Origin: JBCBKL01 sp963922565
GTDB lineage: Bacteria; Pseudomonadota; Alphaproteobacteria; Rhodobacterales; Rhodobacteraceae
Assembly (NCBI GenBank): GCA_963922565.1
Contig: CAWUIQ010000049.1
Span: 1-23,441 of the forward strand
Direction of reading: 5' to 3'
DNA length: 23,441 bases
Both the position numbers and the translations under genes were made by a program. The notes beneath the pieces were generated by a model, which saw nothing but the letters and a program-made list of their open reading frames with translations, did no database searches and was not told the DNA's origin. This document shows, in pieces, positions 8,180 to 15,812 of the stretch. How positions within the stretch are numbered: position 1 is the first letter of the stretch; each line of letters opens with the position of its first letter.

Positions 8180-10054
8180 TTAGCTGGCTTTCTTGATCCC
8201 CATGATCCGGGCTCGCGCCCTCGGGTCGCTGTCGAAAAGTGCCGCTAGCTGCTCGGTCATCGCGCCCGCCAGTTGCTCGACATCGGTGATGGTCACGGCC
8301 CGGTCATAGTAGCGCGTCACGTCGTGTCCGATGCCGATGGCCAGCAGCTCCACCTGTTTCTTGCGTTCGACCATCGCGATGACGTCGCGCAGGTGCTTTT
8401 CAAGGTAGTTCGCCGGGTTCACGCTGAGTGTTGAGTCGTCGACCGGTGCACCATCCGAAATCACCATCAGGATCTTGCGGGCCTCGGGCCGGTGGACCAT
8501 CCGACGATGCGCCCATTCCAGCGCCTCGCCGTCGATGTTTTCCTTCAGCAGACCCTCTTTCATCATCAGGCCAAGGTTGGGCCGGGTGCGCCGCCACGGG
8601 GCGTCAGCCGATTTATAGATGATGTGGCGCAGATCATTCAGACGTCCCGGCTGGCTGGGGCGGCCGTCATTCAGCCATGCCTCGCGGGCCAGACCGCCTT
8701 TCCACGCGCGGGTGGTAAAGCCCAGGATTTCGACCTTTACGTTGCACCGCTCCAGCGTGCGGGCAAGAACGTCGGCGCAGATCGCAGCGATTGAAATCGG
8801 CCGTCCACGCATCGAGCCGGAATTGTCTAAGAGCAGCGTCACGACTGTATCGCGAAACTCCGTGTCCTTTTCGACCTTGAACGACAGCGGGGTGGTCGGG
8901 TTGGCGACGACACGCGCAAGACGACCGGCATCCAGAATGCCTTCTTCGCGGTCGAACTCCCACGACCGGTTCTGCTGTGCCTGCAGGCGGCGCTGTAACT
9001 TGTTGGCAAGGCGCGACACGGCCCCTTTGAGCGGCTCGAGTTGTTGGTCGAGATATGCGCGCAGGCGTTCTAGCTCGACCGGTTCGGCCAGATCCTCGGC
9101 CGAGATCTCTTCGTCGTGAGTGTCGAGATAGACGCGGTAATCCGGATCGGCTTCCGAAATCGGCTGCGGGGCAGGGGGTTCGAGCGGCGCTTCGCCCTCA
9201 GGCATGTCCACCTCGTCGCCCATCTCCTGATCGGCCATCTCGTCCATGCTGACCTGGGCCTGGCTCGCGTCGTCCTGTTCTTCCTGCGAACTTTCGGGCG
9301 AGGCTTCGGCGTCATCCTGTTCCTGGTCGTCCTGGCCGGTGCTGTCAGGCTCCTGGCTGTCCTCTTCGCCCTGTTCGGCGTCTTCTTCCTGATCTTCGTC
9401 CAGTTGATCGGGGTCATCGCCCAGCTGGTCGCCATAGCCCAGATCGGTGATGACCTGCCGGGCGAACTTGGCAAAGGCGGTCTGGTCTTCGAGGATTGTG
9501 TCCAGATCTTCGAGCGTGCCACCAGCTTGTTCCTCGATAAAGCCCTGCCACAGCTCCATCGCGTTCTGTGCGGCATCCGGCAGGTCGCGGCCGGTGGCAA
9601 GGTGGCGGATCAGATAACCTGCGGCGGTCGACAACGGGACATCGCTGGCCTGCTTGCACTGATCAAAGCCCTTGCGCATCGCCTCATGGGCGATCTTGGC
9701 GTCAATGTTGCCCGCCGTGCCGGGCATGTCCCGTGCACCCATGGCCTCGCATCGGGCCGTTTCCATCGCCTCGTAAAGATCACGGGCCATGTCGCCCGGC
9801 GGGGCATAGCGGGCATGGGTTTCGCCGTTGTGATAGCGGCGGTGCAGGGCGAGCGCATCGGCCGTCCCCCTTGCCAGCAGCACCTCGTCGCGCGTCATCC
9901 GGCGTGACACTTGCGGCAGGCGCATGGACTCACCGCTCAGACCCGCGGGATCAACCGAATAGCTGACATTCAGTTCGGGGTCGTCCGCCATGACCTTGGT
10001 CGCTTCGGCAAGCGCCTTTTTGAACGGATCGGCTGGATTGTCGGATTGGGTCAT
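8180..10054 (-). CDS. cobT: Aerobic cobaltochelatase subunit CobT
   Basis: CobT partners CobS in the CobNST complex that inserts Co2+ into hydrogenobyrinic acid a,c-diamide in aerobic cobalamin synthesis. The 624 residues fall into an N-terminal helical region (1-200), a very acidic Asp/Glu/Gln linker (about 210-290), a linker helix region, and a C-terminal von Willebrand A domain (about 400-610). The VWA domain keeps the MIDAS motif DNSGS (410-414), and a further acidic ligand, Asp534, sits in VISDGAP. This is the aerobic chelatase subunit, not the phosphoribosyltransferase that shares the symbol in enterobacteria. It starts at ATG 10054. The usual direct cobS-cobT pairing is interrupted here by two small genes. 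Confidence 0.95.
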   Translation of the reverse strand: MTQSDNPADPFKKALAEATKVMADDPELNVSYSVDPAGLSGESMRLPQVSRRMTRDEVLLARGTADALALHRRYHNGETHARYAPPGDMARDLYEAMETARCEAMGARDMPGTAGNIDAKIAHEAMRKGFDQCKQASDVPLSTAAGYLIRHLATGRDLPDAAQNAMELWQGFIEEQAGGTLEDLDTILEDQTAFAKFARQVITDLGYGDQLGDDPDQLDEDQEEDAEQGEEDSQEPDSTGQDDQEQDDAEASPESSQEEQDDASQAQVSMDEMADQEMGDEVDMPEGEAPLEPPAPQPISEADPDYRVYLDTHDEEISAEDLAEPVELERLRAYLDQQLEPLKGAVSRLANKLQRRLQAQQNRSWEFDREEGILDAGRLARVVANPTTPLSFKVEKDTEFRDTVVTLLLDNSGSMRGRPISIAAICADVLARTLERCNVKVEILGFTTRAWKGGLAREAWLNDGRPSQPGRLNDLRHIIYKSADAPWRRTRPNLGLMMKEGLLKENIDGEALEWAHRRMVHRPEARKILMVISDGAPVDDSTLSVNPANYLEKHLRDVIAMVERKKQVELLAIGIGHDVTRYYDRAVTITDVEQLAGAMTEQLAALFDSDPRARARIMGIKKAS

Positions 10055-10126
10055 GCTGCGCGGCGCTCGGTTGCTTCAACCGGCAATCTAGGAACTATTG
10101 CCGCGAATGACCAACCGAAAAGCGGT

Positions 10127-10522
10127 TCAGCCCAGCAGGATCGCCTCGCATTGCGAGATATGCATTTGGGCCAGCCGCTCCGCCTCGCGGACCCGGCGCA
10201 TATCGGTGCTGAAAACCGTATCTTGCAGCAGGGCGGAGTGGGCCGCTTTCGCCCGCAGACGCCAGTGAAACACGCGCCGGGGTTCCAGATCAGTTGCGTC
10301 CGGCAACACCGCATCGATCATGTCGACAAAGAGATCGCGGCGCGCCTTGGTCCGATCCGCGGCAGGCCCATCCTTGATCCACTGGTGCTCCATCATGGCC
10401 GACAGACGGCCCGAACAGGTCGCGAAAACCCGGACCTGTTCCTTGGGGTTTGCGGGCCAACCGGACGCCCCTGCAACGAGGGGAAAAAGGAGCATGAACG
10501 TATATGCGGATATCCGAAACAT
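10127..10522 (-). CDS. Small secreted Cys-pair protein, paralogue B
   Basis: This is an unrecognised 131-residue protein. Residues 1-19 form a signal peptide (MFRISAYTFMLLFPLVAGA) with a plausible Sec cleavage site before SGWP or GWP, so it is probably periplasmic. The mature part has exactly two cysteines, Cys36 in FATCSG and Cys125 in SQCEAILLG, which could form one disulphide. The neighbour at 10600-11010 is a paralogue with the same motifs and the same 89-residue Cys-Cys spacing. It starts at ATG 10522 and ends 73 bp before cobT. No catalytic motif was seen and no function is assigned. Confidence 0.8.
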   Translation of the reverse strand: MFRISAYTFMLLFPLVAGASGWPANPKEQVRVFATCSGRLSAMMEHQWIKDGPAADRTKARRDLFVDMIDAVLPDATDLEPRRVFHWRLRAKAAHSALLQDTVFSTDMRRVREAERLAQMHISQCEAILLG

Positions 10523-10569
10523 GGTCGAAAGAGTACCGCCGCTAAGTTAGCCAATAGTAAGGCGGTACC

Positions 10570-10590
10570 GAAACTTTGATGCGAAGTTTC
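10570..10590. repeat. Inverted repeat between the two Cys-pair genes
   Basis: GAAACTT (10570-10576) and AAGTTTC (10584-10590) form a perfect 7-bp stem with a 7-nt loop, 10 bp after the stop codon of the upstream paralogue (minus strand). No T-run follows. It may be an mRNA-stabilising or partial-termination hairpin. Confidence 0.4.
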
Positions 10591-10599
10591 TGAGGCGGA

Positions 10600-11010
10600 T
10601 CAACCGAGTAGAACCGACTGGCATTGCGAGAGATTGGCGCGGGCGGTCTGCGAGGCGATGACCTTGCTGCGGCTGTCACGCGAATAGTCTGCCCGTTCCA
10701 AGAGCTTGGTCTGAGCCAGCTTTGCATGGACCCGCCACTTGAAAACCGTGCGTCGGTCAAGGCCGTCGATATCGGGCAGGATCGCCTCGATCAGCGACGA
10801 AAACGCCTCGGAATACTGCTTGTTCTCGGTCGCGGCCACTTCGTCGATCAGCCAATCATGGTCCTGCTGTGCGGCCATCCAGCCGGCGCAGGTGGCGAAG
10901 AACCGGATCTGATCCTTGGGGCTGTCGGGCCACCCCGGCGCGGCAATTGCCGGGGTTGTCATGAGGGAGACGGCGACCAAGGTCTGAAGTATTTTGCGAA
11001 GTCCAAACAT
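10600..11010 (-). CDS. Small secreted Cys-pair protein, paralogue A
   Basis: This is an unrecognised 136-residue protein. The N-terminus MFGLRKILQTLVAVSLMTTPAIA is a clear Sec signal peptide with cleavage likely after AIA or AIAA, leaving a mature start near PGWP. Two cysteines remain, Cys41 in FATCAG and Cys130 in SQCQSVLLG. It aligns without gaps between these cysteines to the protein at 10127-10522. Shared positions include GWP..PK-Q-R-FATC-G, LPD near the middle, R-VF-WR--AK and the SQC--LLG end. The pair lies between cobS and cobT on the same strand, about 130 bp after cobS. No function is assigned. Confidence 0.8.
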   Translation of the reverse strand: MFGLRKILQTLVAVSLMTTPAIAAPGWPDSPKDQIRFFATCAGWMAAQQDHDWLIDEVAATENKQYSEAFSSLIEAILPDIDGLDRRTVFKWRVHAKLAQTKLLERADYSRDSRSKVIASQTARANLSQCQSVLLG

Positions 11011-11143
11011 GCCGGCAACCTGACGGCGCGTTCGGGCAAAATTGAGTTAAGCCGAGGGATTTTTCGGCCATTCATTGCGGCAAATTTGGCGATAAACCAA
11101 CGGATCGTGGTCAATTGTGTCCGTTTTGTCCGGTTCTCGCGTT

Positions 11144-12130
11144 CTACGCGAGGCTCACATTGGCGGCACTCTCTGGCAGCTCTTCGTCAAACAGGCGCTG
11201 ATAGAACTCGGCCACGGTCTGGCGCTCCAGTTCATCGCATTTGTTGAGAAAGCTCAGCCGGAAGGCGTAACCGATGTTCCGGAAGATCTCGGCGTTTTGG
11301 GCCCAGGCGATCACCGTCCGCGGGCTCATAACCGTTGAAAGATCGCCGTTCATGAACGCGGTCCGGGTCAGGTCGGCGACGGTGACCATCTGCTTGATGG
11401 TCTTGCGCCCCTTTTCGGTGTTGTAGTGCGGGGCTTTCGCCAGAACGATCGCGGTTTCCGCGTCGATGCTAAGATAGTTGAGCGTGGCGACAAGGCTCCA
11501 ACGGTCCATCTGACCCTGGTTGATCTGCTGGGTACCGTGATAGAGGCCGGTGGTATCGCCGAGGCCGACGGTGTTGGCGGTCGCGAAGATGCGGAAATAT
11601 GGATGGGGGTGCAAAACCTCGTTCTGATCGAGCAGCGTCAGCTTTCCGTCCACCTCAAGCACCCGCTGGATGACGAACATCACGTCGGCGCGGCCCGCAT
11701 CATATTCGTCAAAGACGATCGCGGTCGGGTTCCGCAGGGCCCAGGGCAGGATGCCCTCCTGGAACTCGGTGACCTGCTTGCCGTCTTTCAGCTTGATCGC
11801 GTCCTTGCCGATCAGGTCGATCCGGCTGATGTGGCTGTCGAGGTTCACGCGGACACAGGGCCAATTGAGACGGCTGGCCACCTGTTCAATGTGGGTCGAT
11901 TTGCCGGTGCCGTGATAGCCTTGGATCATCACCCGACGATTGTGGGAAAAGCCCGCAAGAATCGCCAGCGTGGTATCGGGGTCGAACTTGTAGGTCGTGT
12001 CGACATCCGGCACGCGGTCCGATTTATCGCCGAACGCCTTTACGTGCATGTCCGAGTCGATGCCAAAGACCTCGCGGACGGAAATCTCTTCGCTCGGTTT
12101 TGCATTCAAGTCCATTGACCCATCCGCCAT
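11144..12130 (-). CDS. cobS: Aerobic cobaltochelatase subunit CobS (AAA+ ATPase)
   Basis: CobS is the AAA+ motor of the CobNST cobaltochelatase. It forms a ring with CobT that drives ATP-dependent cobalt insertion by CobN during aerobic cobalamin synthesis. Walker A GYHGTGKS is at residues 71-78 and Walker B AIVFDEYD at 137-144. The sensor-1-like FATANTVGLGD is near 182-192. The C-terminal lid region follows. The 328-residue length matches characterised CobS proteins. The start is the ATG at 12130, with GAGAGG seven bases upstream; an in-frame ATG five codons later is less well placed. The J-domain gene lies upstream on the same strand, and the two Cys-pair genes then cobT lie downstream. No CobN is in the window. 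Confidence 0.95.
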   Translation of the reverse strand: MADGSMDLNAKPSEEISVREVFGIDSDMHVKAFGDKSDRVPDVDTTYKFDPDTTLAILAGFSHNRRVMIQGYHGTGKSTHIEQVASRLNWPCVRVNLDSHISRIDLIGKDAIKLKDGKQVTEFQEGILPWALRNPTAIVFDEYDAGRADVMFVIQRVLEVDGKLTLLDQNEVLHPHPYFRIFATANTVGLGDTTGLYHGTQQINQGQMDRWSLVATLNYLSIDAETAIVLAKAPHYNTEKGRKTIKQMVTVADLTRTAFMNGDLSTVMSPRTVIAWAQNAEIFRNIGYAFRLSFLNKCDELERQTVAEFYQRLFDEELPESAANVSLA

Positions 12131-12185
12131 CGCACTGCCTCTCAGTTTTCGGGCGTATCGCCGCGCTGCTCGTCGTGCAACATAT

Positions 12186-12202
12186 CCTTGCCGAGGGCAA
12201 GG
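12186..12202. repeat. Tight hairpin between the J-domain gene and cobS
   Basis: CCTTGCC (12186-12192) and GGCAAGG (12196-12202) form a perfect 7-bp stem with a three-base loop in the 102-bp gap. Read on the minus strand it lies 31-47 bp after the J-domain stop and about 55 bp before the cobS start. There is no T-run, so it is more likely a processing or leader hairpin than an intrinsic terminator. Confidence 0.4.
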
Positions 12203-12232
12203 GGAAGGGGCCCGATCAAAGGTCGCGCCGCG

Positions 12233-12862
12233 TCAGTCTTTGAAGTTGCGGCTGTCCTTGATCTGATCCCATGCCCAGACGACCTCCTGCAACTGTTCTT
12301 CCTGGCTGCGGTCGCCGCCATTCATGTCGGGGTGCAGGACCTTGATCAGCGCCTTGTATGCCTTGCGCACTTCCGACTTTGTCGCGTCGGGTTTGGCATC
12401 CAGAATCTCGATCGCCCGCTTCTCGGTAGGTGGCAGGCGGCGCGCTGCCGCATTCCCGTTGCGTCCGGGGTTCTGCGTGCCATTGGCGCCCAGCACCTGG
12501 TGCGGGTCCTCGATGCCCAGCCGAGCCCAAGCGCGCGCCTCGGGGTCTCCCATCGGCTTGGTCTGGCGTTCCCACACCTTGTCCTTCGACTGCTGCGCGT
12601 TGATCTCCGCCTCGGTCGTACCGTCGAAGAAATTCCATTTCAGATTGTATTCCCGCACGTGTTTCTGGCAAAACCAGTAGAAATCATCGAGCACGTCGGG
12701 AGCCTTGGGCGCGCGAAACTTGCCGGCCTCTTCGCACCCTTCGTGATCGCATATGCGGGTAGACGTTTCCGAAGCACCTGAAAGGCCCCGCCGACCGCGC
12801 GGGTTCTTCTTCTTTGAGGACGAAACAGAGATGTCAAAACCAAACGGGTCGGGCTTGCGCAT
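12233..12862 (-). CDS. J-domain (DnaJ-like) protein with N-terminal Cys/His motif
   Basis: This 209-residue protein has a C-terminal J domain (about 146-205) with the HPD motif at residues 177-179 in KVLHPDMNGGDRS, the element that stimulates DnaK ATPase. There is no G/F region, zinc-finger module or DnaJ C-terminal domain, so it is not the housekeeping DnaJ. The N-terminal part is basic. It then carries CDHEGC (Cys38-His40-Cys43) and FCQKH (Cys65-His68), which could bind a metal such as zinc. The family is widespread in Rhodobacteraceae next to cobS. It starts at ATG 12862, divergent from bolA across 74 bp. Its client is unknown. Confidence 0.87.
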   Translation of the reverse strand: MRKPDPFGFDISVSSSKKKNPRGRRGLSGASETSTRICDHEGCEEAGKFRAPKAPDVLDDFYWFCQKHVREYNLKWNFFDGTTEAEINAQQSKDKVWERQTKPMGDPEARAWARLGIEDPHQVLGANGTQNPGRNGNAAARRLPPTEKRAIEILDAKPDATKSEVRKAYKALIKVLHPDMNGGDRSQEEQLQEVVWAWDQIKDSRNFKD

Positions 12863-12936
12863 GGATGGGTCCTTTTCGACTCAGGCGCTCAAGTTTAGGC
12901 TGTGGAACTCAGGATTGAAGGGGGTGAACGAAAAAA
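12863..12936. promoter_or_regulatory. Divergent promoter region of the J-domain gene and bolA
   Basis: The 74 bp between two start codons facing away from each other must hold both promoters or leaders. On the plus side, bolA has an AGGGGGTG Shine-Dalgarno about nine bases before its ATG, followed by a seven-A run that overlaps the start. No convincing -35/-10 pair could be assigned by eye. Confidence 0.5.
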
Positions 12937-13194
12937 ATGCGTGTTGCTGACGAGATCGAAGCGAAATTACGCACAGCGTTTGAGCCAACCGAGATCGAAG
13001 TGGTGGATGACTCAGCCAGTCATGCCGGTCATGCGGGCGCCCCGGACGGGGGGCAGAGCCATTTCAACGTACGGATCCGTGCGGCGGCATTCGCGGGTCA
13101 GAGCCGGATCGCCAAGCACCGCGCGGTTCACGCGGCACTGGGCCCCGACCTGATCGGGCGGATCCATGCGCTGGCCCTGGATATTGCAGATTAG
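12937..13194 (+). CDS. bolA: BolA family protein
   Basis: This small 85-residue protein has the BolA fold. BolA proteins pair with monothiol glutaredoxins to handle or sense Fe-S clusters and some bind DNA. Visible family features are the opening helix ADEIEAKLRTAF, the variable loop ASHAGHAG (which can carry a cluster-ligand His), SHFNVRI, and the conserved KHRAVHAAL with its invariant His near the C-terminus. The start is the ATG at 12937 after AGGGGGTG. It ends nine bases before the stop of the convergent DUF4177 gene, leaving almost no room for a terminator. The glutaredoxin partner is not in the window. Confidence 0.92.
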   Translation: MRVADEIEAKLRTAFEPTEIEVVDDSASHAGHAGAPDGGQSHFNVRIRAAAFAGQSRIAKHRAVHAALGPDLIGRIHALALDIAD

Positions 13195-13203
13195 GGTCGC
13201 GCT

Positions 13204-13551
13204 CTAACCGTCTGACAAAACGTCACTTCTGCGCTCTGCCAGGATGCGCAGGTTGTCGGGTGGTTCCGGCGCTTCGGAAACCACGCGGTGCACGTGCCGT
13301 TCACCGAGATCGTCGACGGTCAAAGGGCGGCGAAACACTAGAAGGTTGCGCCATTCCGTTGTCGTCCCCGTCAGGCCGGCCCGTTCGGTTGAAGGCAGCG
13401 ACTCGGCCCGCTGATACTCCCACCCCTCGACGCCCATCTGGTTCATAAGCTCCTGTAAAGCCAGAGCAAACCGCTCTTCACCCGTCTTCACGCCCTTGGC
13501 CTTCACGCCTTTGATAGGCGCGGGCACCACCTTGTATTCATACCCTGACAT
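13204..13551 (-). CDS. DUF4177 domain-containing protein
   Basis: This 115-residue protein opens with YEYKVVPAPIKG, followed by FALALQELMNQMGVEGWEYQRAESLP and a strand ending NLLVFRRP. This is the DUF4177 pattern of a small alpha/beta domain with a conserved GWE. The C-terminal 40 residues are polar and Pro/Glu-rich, with no predicted fold. The ATG at 13551 is preferred over a GTG two codons upstream because it gives the usual N-terminus. The function of DUF4177 is unknown. The 220-bp region upstream carries the GTAC box cluster, which makes this the most likely gene controlled by it. Confidence 0.8.
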   Translation of the reverse strand: MSGYEYKVVPAPIKGVKAKGVKTGEERFALALQELMNQMGVEGWEYQRAESLPSTERAGLTGTTTEWRNLLVFRRPLTVDDLGERHVHRVVSEAPEPPDNLRILAERRSDVLSDG

Positions 13552-13624
13552 GAGCACCGTCCCCGTTGTTCATCCTATGGTTATCACTCCGGGAGCGAAG
13601 CGCCAAGTGCGCAAGGCGGACAGC

Positions 13625-13735
13625 AATCAGTACATTTTGACTTTCAAAACGTACATTTTCGCGAAGGCTCAGATTGGGTGAATTTCGCCCAAAACCGGCA
13701 AAACGTACGGTTTGGTGCCGAAAGTGTACGATTGC
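13625..13735. promoter_or_regulatory. Cluster of four GTAC-centred boxes around a 19-bp palindrome
   Basis: Four A-rich/GTAC/T-rich boxes have GTAC cores at 13630, 13651, 13705 and 13726. The cores of each pair are exactly 21 bp apart, two helical turns. The best boxes are AAAAC-GTAC-ATTTT (13646-13659) and CAAAAC-GTAC-GGTTTG (13699-13714). Between the pairs, 13674-13692 is a near-perfect palindrome (TTGGGTGAA / TTCGCCCAA around a central T). The block lies between the 3' end of the TPR gene and the start of the DUF4177 gene, both on minus. It looks like an operator for a dimeric regulator; which one is not recognised. Confidence 0.5.
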
Positions 13736-13780
13736 GCAAACCGGGTGTTGCGCGCACTGTCGTGGCGGGTTGTCGCAGGT

Positions 13781-15649
13781 TCAGTTTTGGGCGTTCAGAG
13801 CGGCTGATACCGCCGCTCTCACCTCATCGAGTTGGGCCTTGAGATCGTCCGCCGGATGCACCGCAAGATCGGCTTCGATCAGTCGGCAGAATTCGAGCGC
13901 CTTTTGCAGCTCGCCCGTTGGATCAGGGGTGCTGTCATGCCGTGCCCGCTGAAAGGTCCAGGATGCCAGCCGGATGGATGTGTTGATCTTTTTATAGGGC
14001 TGTTCGGAGCTGATAAAGTACTGCAACGCCTCGACCCAGCACTTGTGCGCCTTGGTGAAGTGATCACCGCCCAACTGGCCCGGGGTGCCGATACCCAGAA
14101 ATAAATGCAATATGCCGAGATCGACTTGCGCATCGATATGAACATCGGGCGTCTTGAGAAAGACGAAATGATCAAGCGCCGCCTCATAGTCTTCGACCGC
14201 GTCAAGGCCGGTCTGGATGTAATCCTCGCCCCGCTGGGCCATGGCGTACATTTGCGCGGTCAGGATCGAACCGTGGTTCAGACGCGCCCGGGCAAATTCG
14301 CGTGGGTGAGTGTCTTTGGAATAGACGGTCAGAGCCGCGTCGATGTCCGACAGCGCCATGTCGAAGTACTGCGGGTTCCCGACCATTTCCGCATAGAGCT
14401 TGTAGAGCTGGGACCGGTTGTTGTGCAGTTCGGCCCATGCATCTGGCTGCGTGTCCTTCGGGCGGGATGGCAGCGCGTTGGCAAAGGCGCGATCGCCATC
14501 CCGCAACAAGCTGTCGGCGTAGTCCGGCAAAGCCGTCTTGAGCAGCGTCGCGCATGCCACGCCCACGACGTTCTGGCCATTGCCCCACAGTACGGGCGAC
14601 TGGGCGGCGAGTTCGTCGGTCAAAACATTCTCGACCAGCGCCCGTCCATAGCTGGCTGTTTCACGGGGAAACCTGCGTGCCCCTTCAACCAGCATGGGGC
14701 CGTAGACCGTGATCCGCCGCCGGGCGGATGCGAGGGGATCGTCACCCGACAGACTGTCGGCAGCTGCCGTCAGATACTGATACGCCTGTGCCGGGTCGCC
14801 CCGCATTAGCGCGATATTGGCCCGCAGCTCTGCGGTGTGGGCGGCATGGTCAAGCTGGGTTTTGTGAAGATCCGCGAAGACGCGAGCGCTTTCCTCGAGA
14901 TCCCAGCGATCGAGAGCGCCCTCAGCCGAGGCCTGAAGCGCGCCCAGCTCTTTGAGTTGGTCGTCGATGGCCGCAAGCTCGGCCGAAAGGGCCTCGTATT
15001 CTTCACCCTTGGACGACAGGAACGTCATGAGTTGTTTGCGGGTCGCCGAGGCGTCCGGGGCATCGGGAAAATATGCCGCTGCCTGTCGCAGTTCTTCGTC
15101 GCTGCGTGCCGTCACCTCGTGCAGCACCTCGCTCATCATGGCCTTGATGTCCTTGACGTCGCTGGCCGTTTCGGCCCCTTGCGACAGGACTTGCGCCATG
15201 TAGGCGGGTGTGAGATCGGCGGCGAAGTCCTTATCGCTGCAAAGCTGCGTCAGAACCGGTGTGACGATATCCCTGAAGAGGTCCGGCATGGGCTGCGCCA
15301 GATGAGACGCATCGCTCAGCTTGCCCACCATCGCTTCGGCAATCAGCGGTCCGTTCATCCGGTTCGCCGTGATCAGTTCGGCGGACGGCAGCGAGGTTTC
15401 GATCATTTGTGCGAGGCGAATGTCTGCATCCTCGGGCAAGTCGCGCCTGAAGCCCTCAAAGACTTCCGTCGCCAGATCGCCCATCCGTTCACCCATGGCT
15501 TTGAGGCCCTTGGGTGGCTTGCCCGCCAGCTTTTTGGCTGCGTCATAAAGTGAGGTTCCGGATTTGACCCCCGGCGACGTTCCGAATGCGATTGCTGCGG
15601 TCAGCAGTTTTGCCGCGTCCCTGACCCTATCAGTTCGTGATGAAAACAT
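13781..15649 (-). CDS. Large helical/TPR protein of unknown function
   Basis: This is an unrecognised 622-residue protein, apparently soluble, with no signal peptide or membrane segment. It is almost all helical: an N-terminal region (about 1-190), a short coiled-coil stretch (about 215-245) and TPR-like helix pairs to the end. Motifs such as LFRDIVTPVLTQLCSDKDFAADLTPAYMAQVL in the N-terminal part recall regions that precede the NTPase in STAND/TPR proteins. No Walker A, nuclease, TIR or protease motif was found. The start at ATG 15649 is chosen over a TTG four codons upstream because GAGG lies six bases before it. It has no obvious operon partner; gatB ends about 165 bp upstream. Confidence 0.75.
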   Translation of the reverse strand: MFSSRTDRVRDAAKLLTAAIAFGTSPGVKSGTSLYDAAKKLAGKPPKGLKAMGERMGDLATEVFEGFRRDLPEDADIRLAQMIETSLPSAELITANRMNGPLIAEAMVGKLSDASHLAQPMPDLFRDIVTPVLTQLCSDKDFAADLTPAYMAQVLSQGAETASDVKDIKAMMSEVLHEVTARSDEELRQAAAYFPDAPDASATRKQLMTFLSSKGEEYEALSAELAAIDDQLKELGALQASAEGALDRWDLEESARVFADLHKTQLDHAAHTAELRANIALMRGDPAQAYQYLTAAADSLSGDDPLASARRRITVYGPMLVEGARRFPRETASYGRALVENVLTDELAAQSPVLWGNGQNVVGVACATLLKTALPDYADSLLRDGDRAFANALPSRPKDTQPDAWAELHNNRSQLYKLYAEMVGNPQYFDMALSDIDAALTVYSKDTHPREFARARLNHGSILTAQMYAMAQRGEDYIQTGLDAVEDYEAALDHFVFLKTPDVHIDAQVDLGILHLFLGIGTPGQLGGDHFTKAHKCWVEALQYFISSEQPYKKINTSIRLASWTFQRARHDSTPDPTGELQKALEFCRLIEADLAVHPADDLKAQLDEVRAAVSAALNAQN

Positions 15650-15812
15650 GCTCTGCCTCAAATAATTGGCAGAGCGTAACGCTGAGAGGGGATTGCATCA
15701 ACTCTGGCGTGAATGGCGCATGGTTCGGCCCTAACGAAGGCCGGGCGCGGTACCACACTGTTGTTCGAGCACGATCCCTTGGATCATGCCCTTGCCTGGA
15801 ACCCGAAAACCG

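Noticed and set aside
9116..9907. A 263-codon open frame on the plus strand with hydrophobic runs that look like membrane segments
   Set aside because: It is antisense to cobT. The hydrophobic runs are the complement of the Asp/Glu/Gln-rich linker codons of CobT.
12131..12232. Possible cobalamin riboswitch upstream of cobS
   Set aside because: The gap is only 102 bp, shorter than a B12 riboswitch, and no B12-box-like sequence is present; only a 7-bp hairpin is seen.
13496..13681. 61-codon plus-strand open frame across the DUF4177 start
   Set aside because: It is antisense to the DUF4177 N-terminus and runs through the GTAC box cluster; it has no ribosome binding site or recognisable protein.
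15662..15812. Gap between gatB and the TPR gene examined for a tRNA or small RNA
   Set aside because: No cloverleaf or strong terminator could be drawn; only a weak 5-bp inverted repeat around GGCC was seen.
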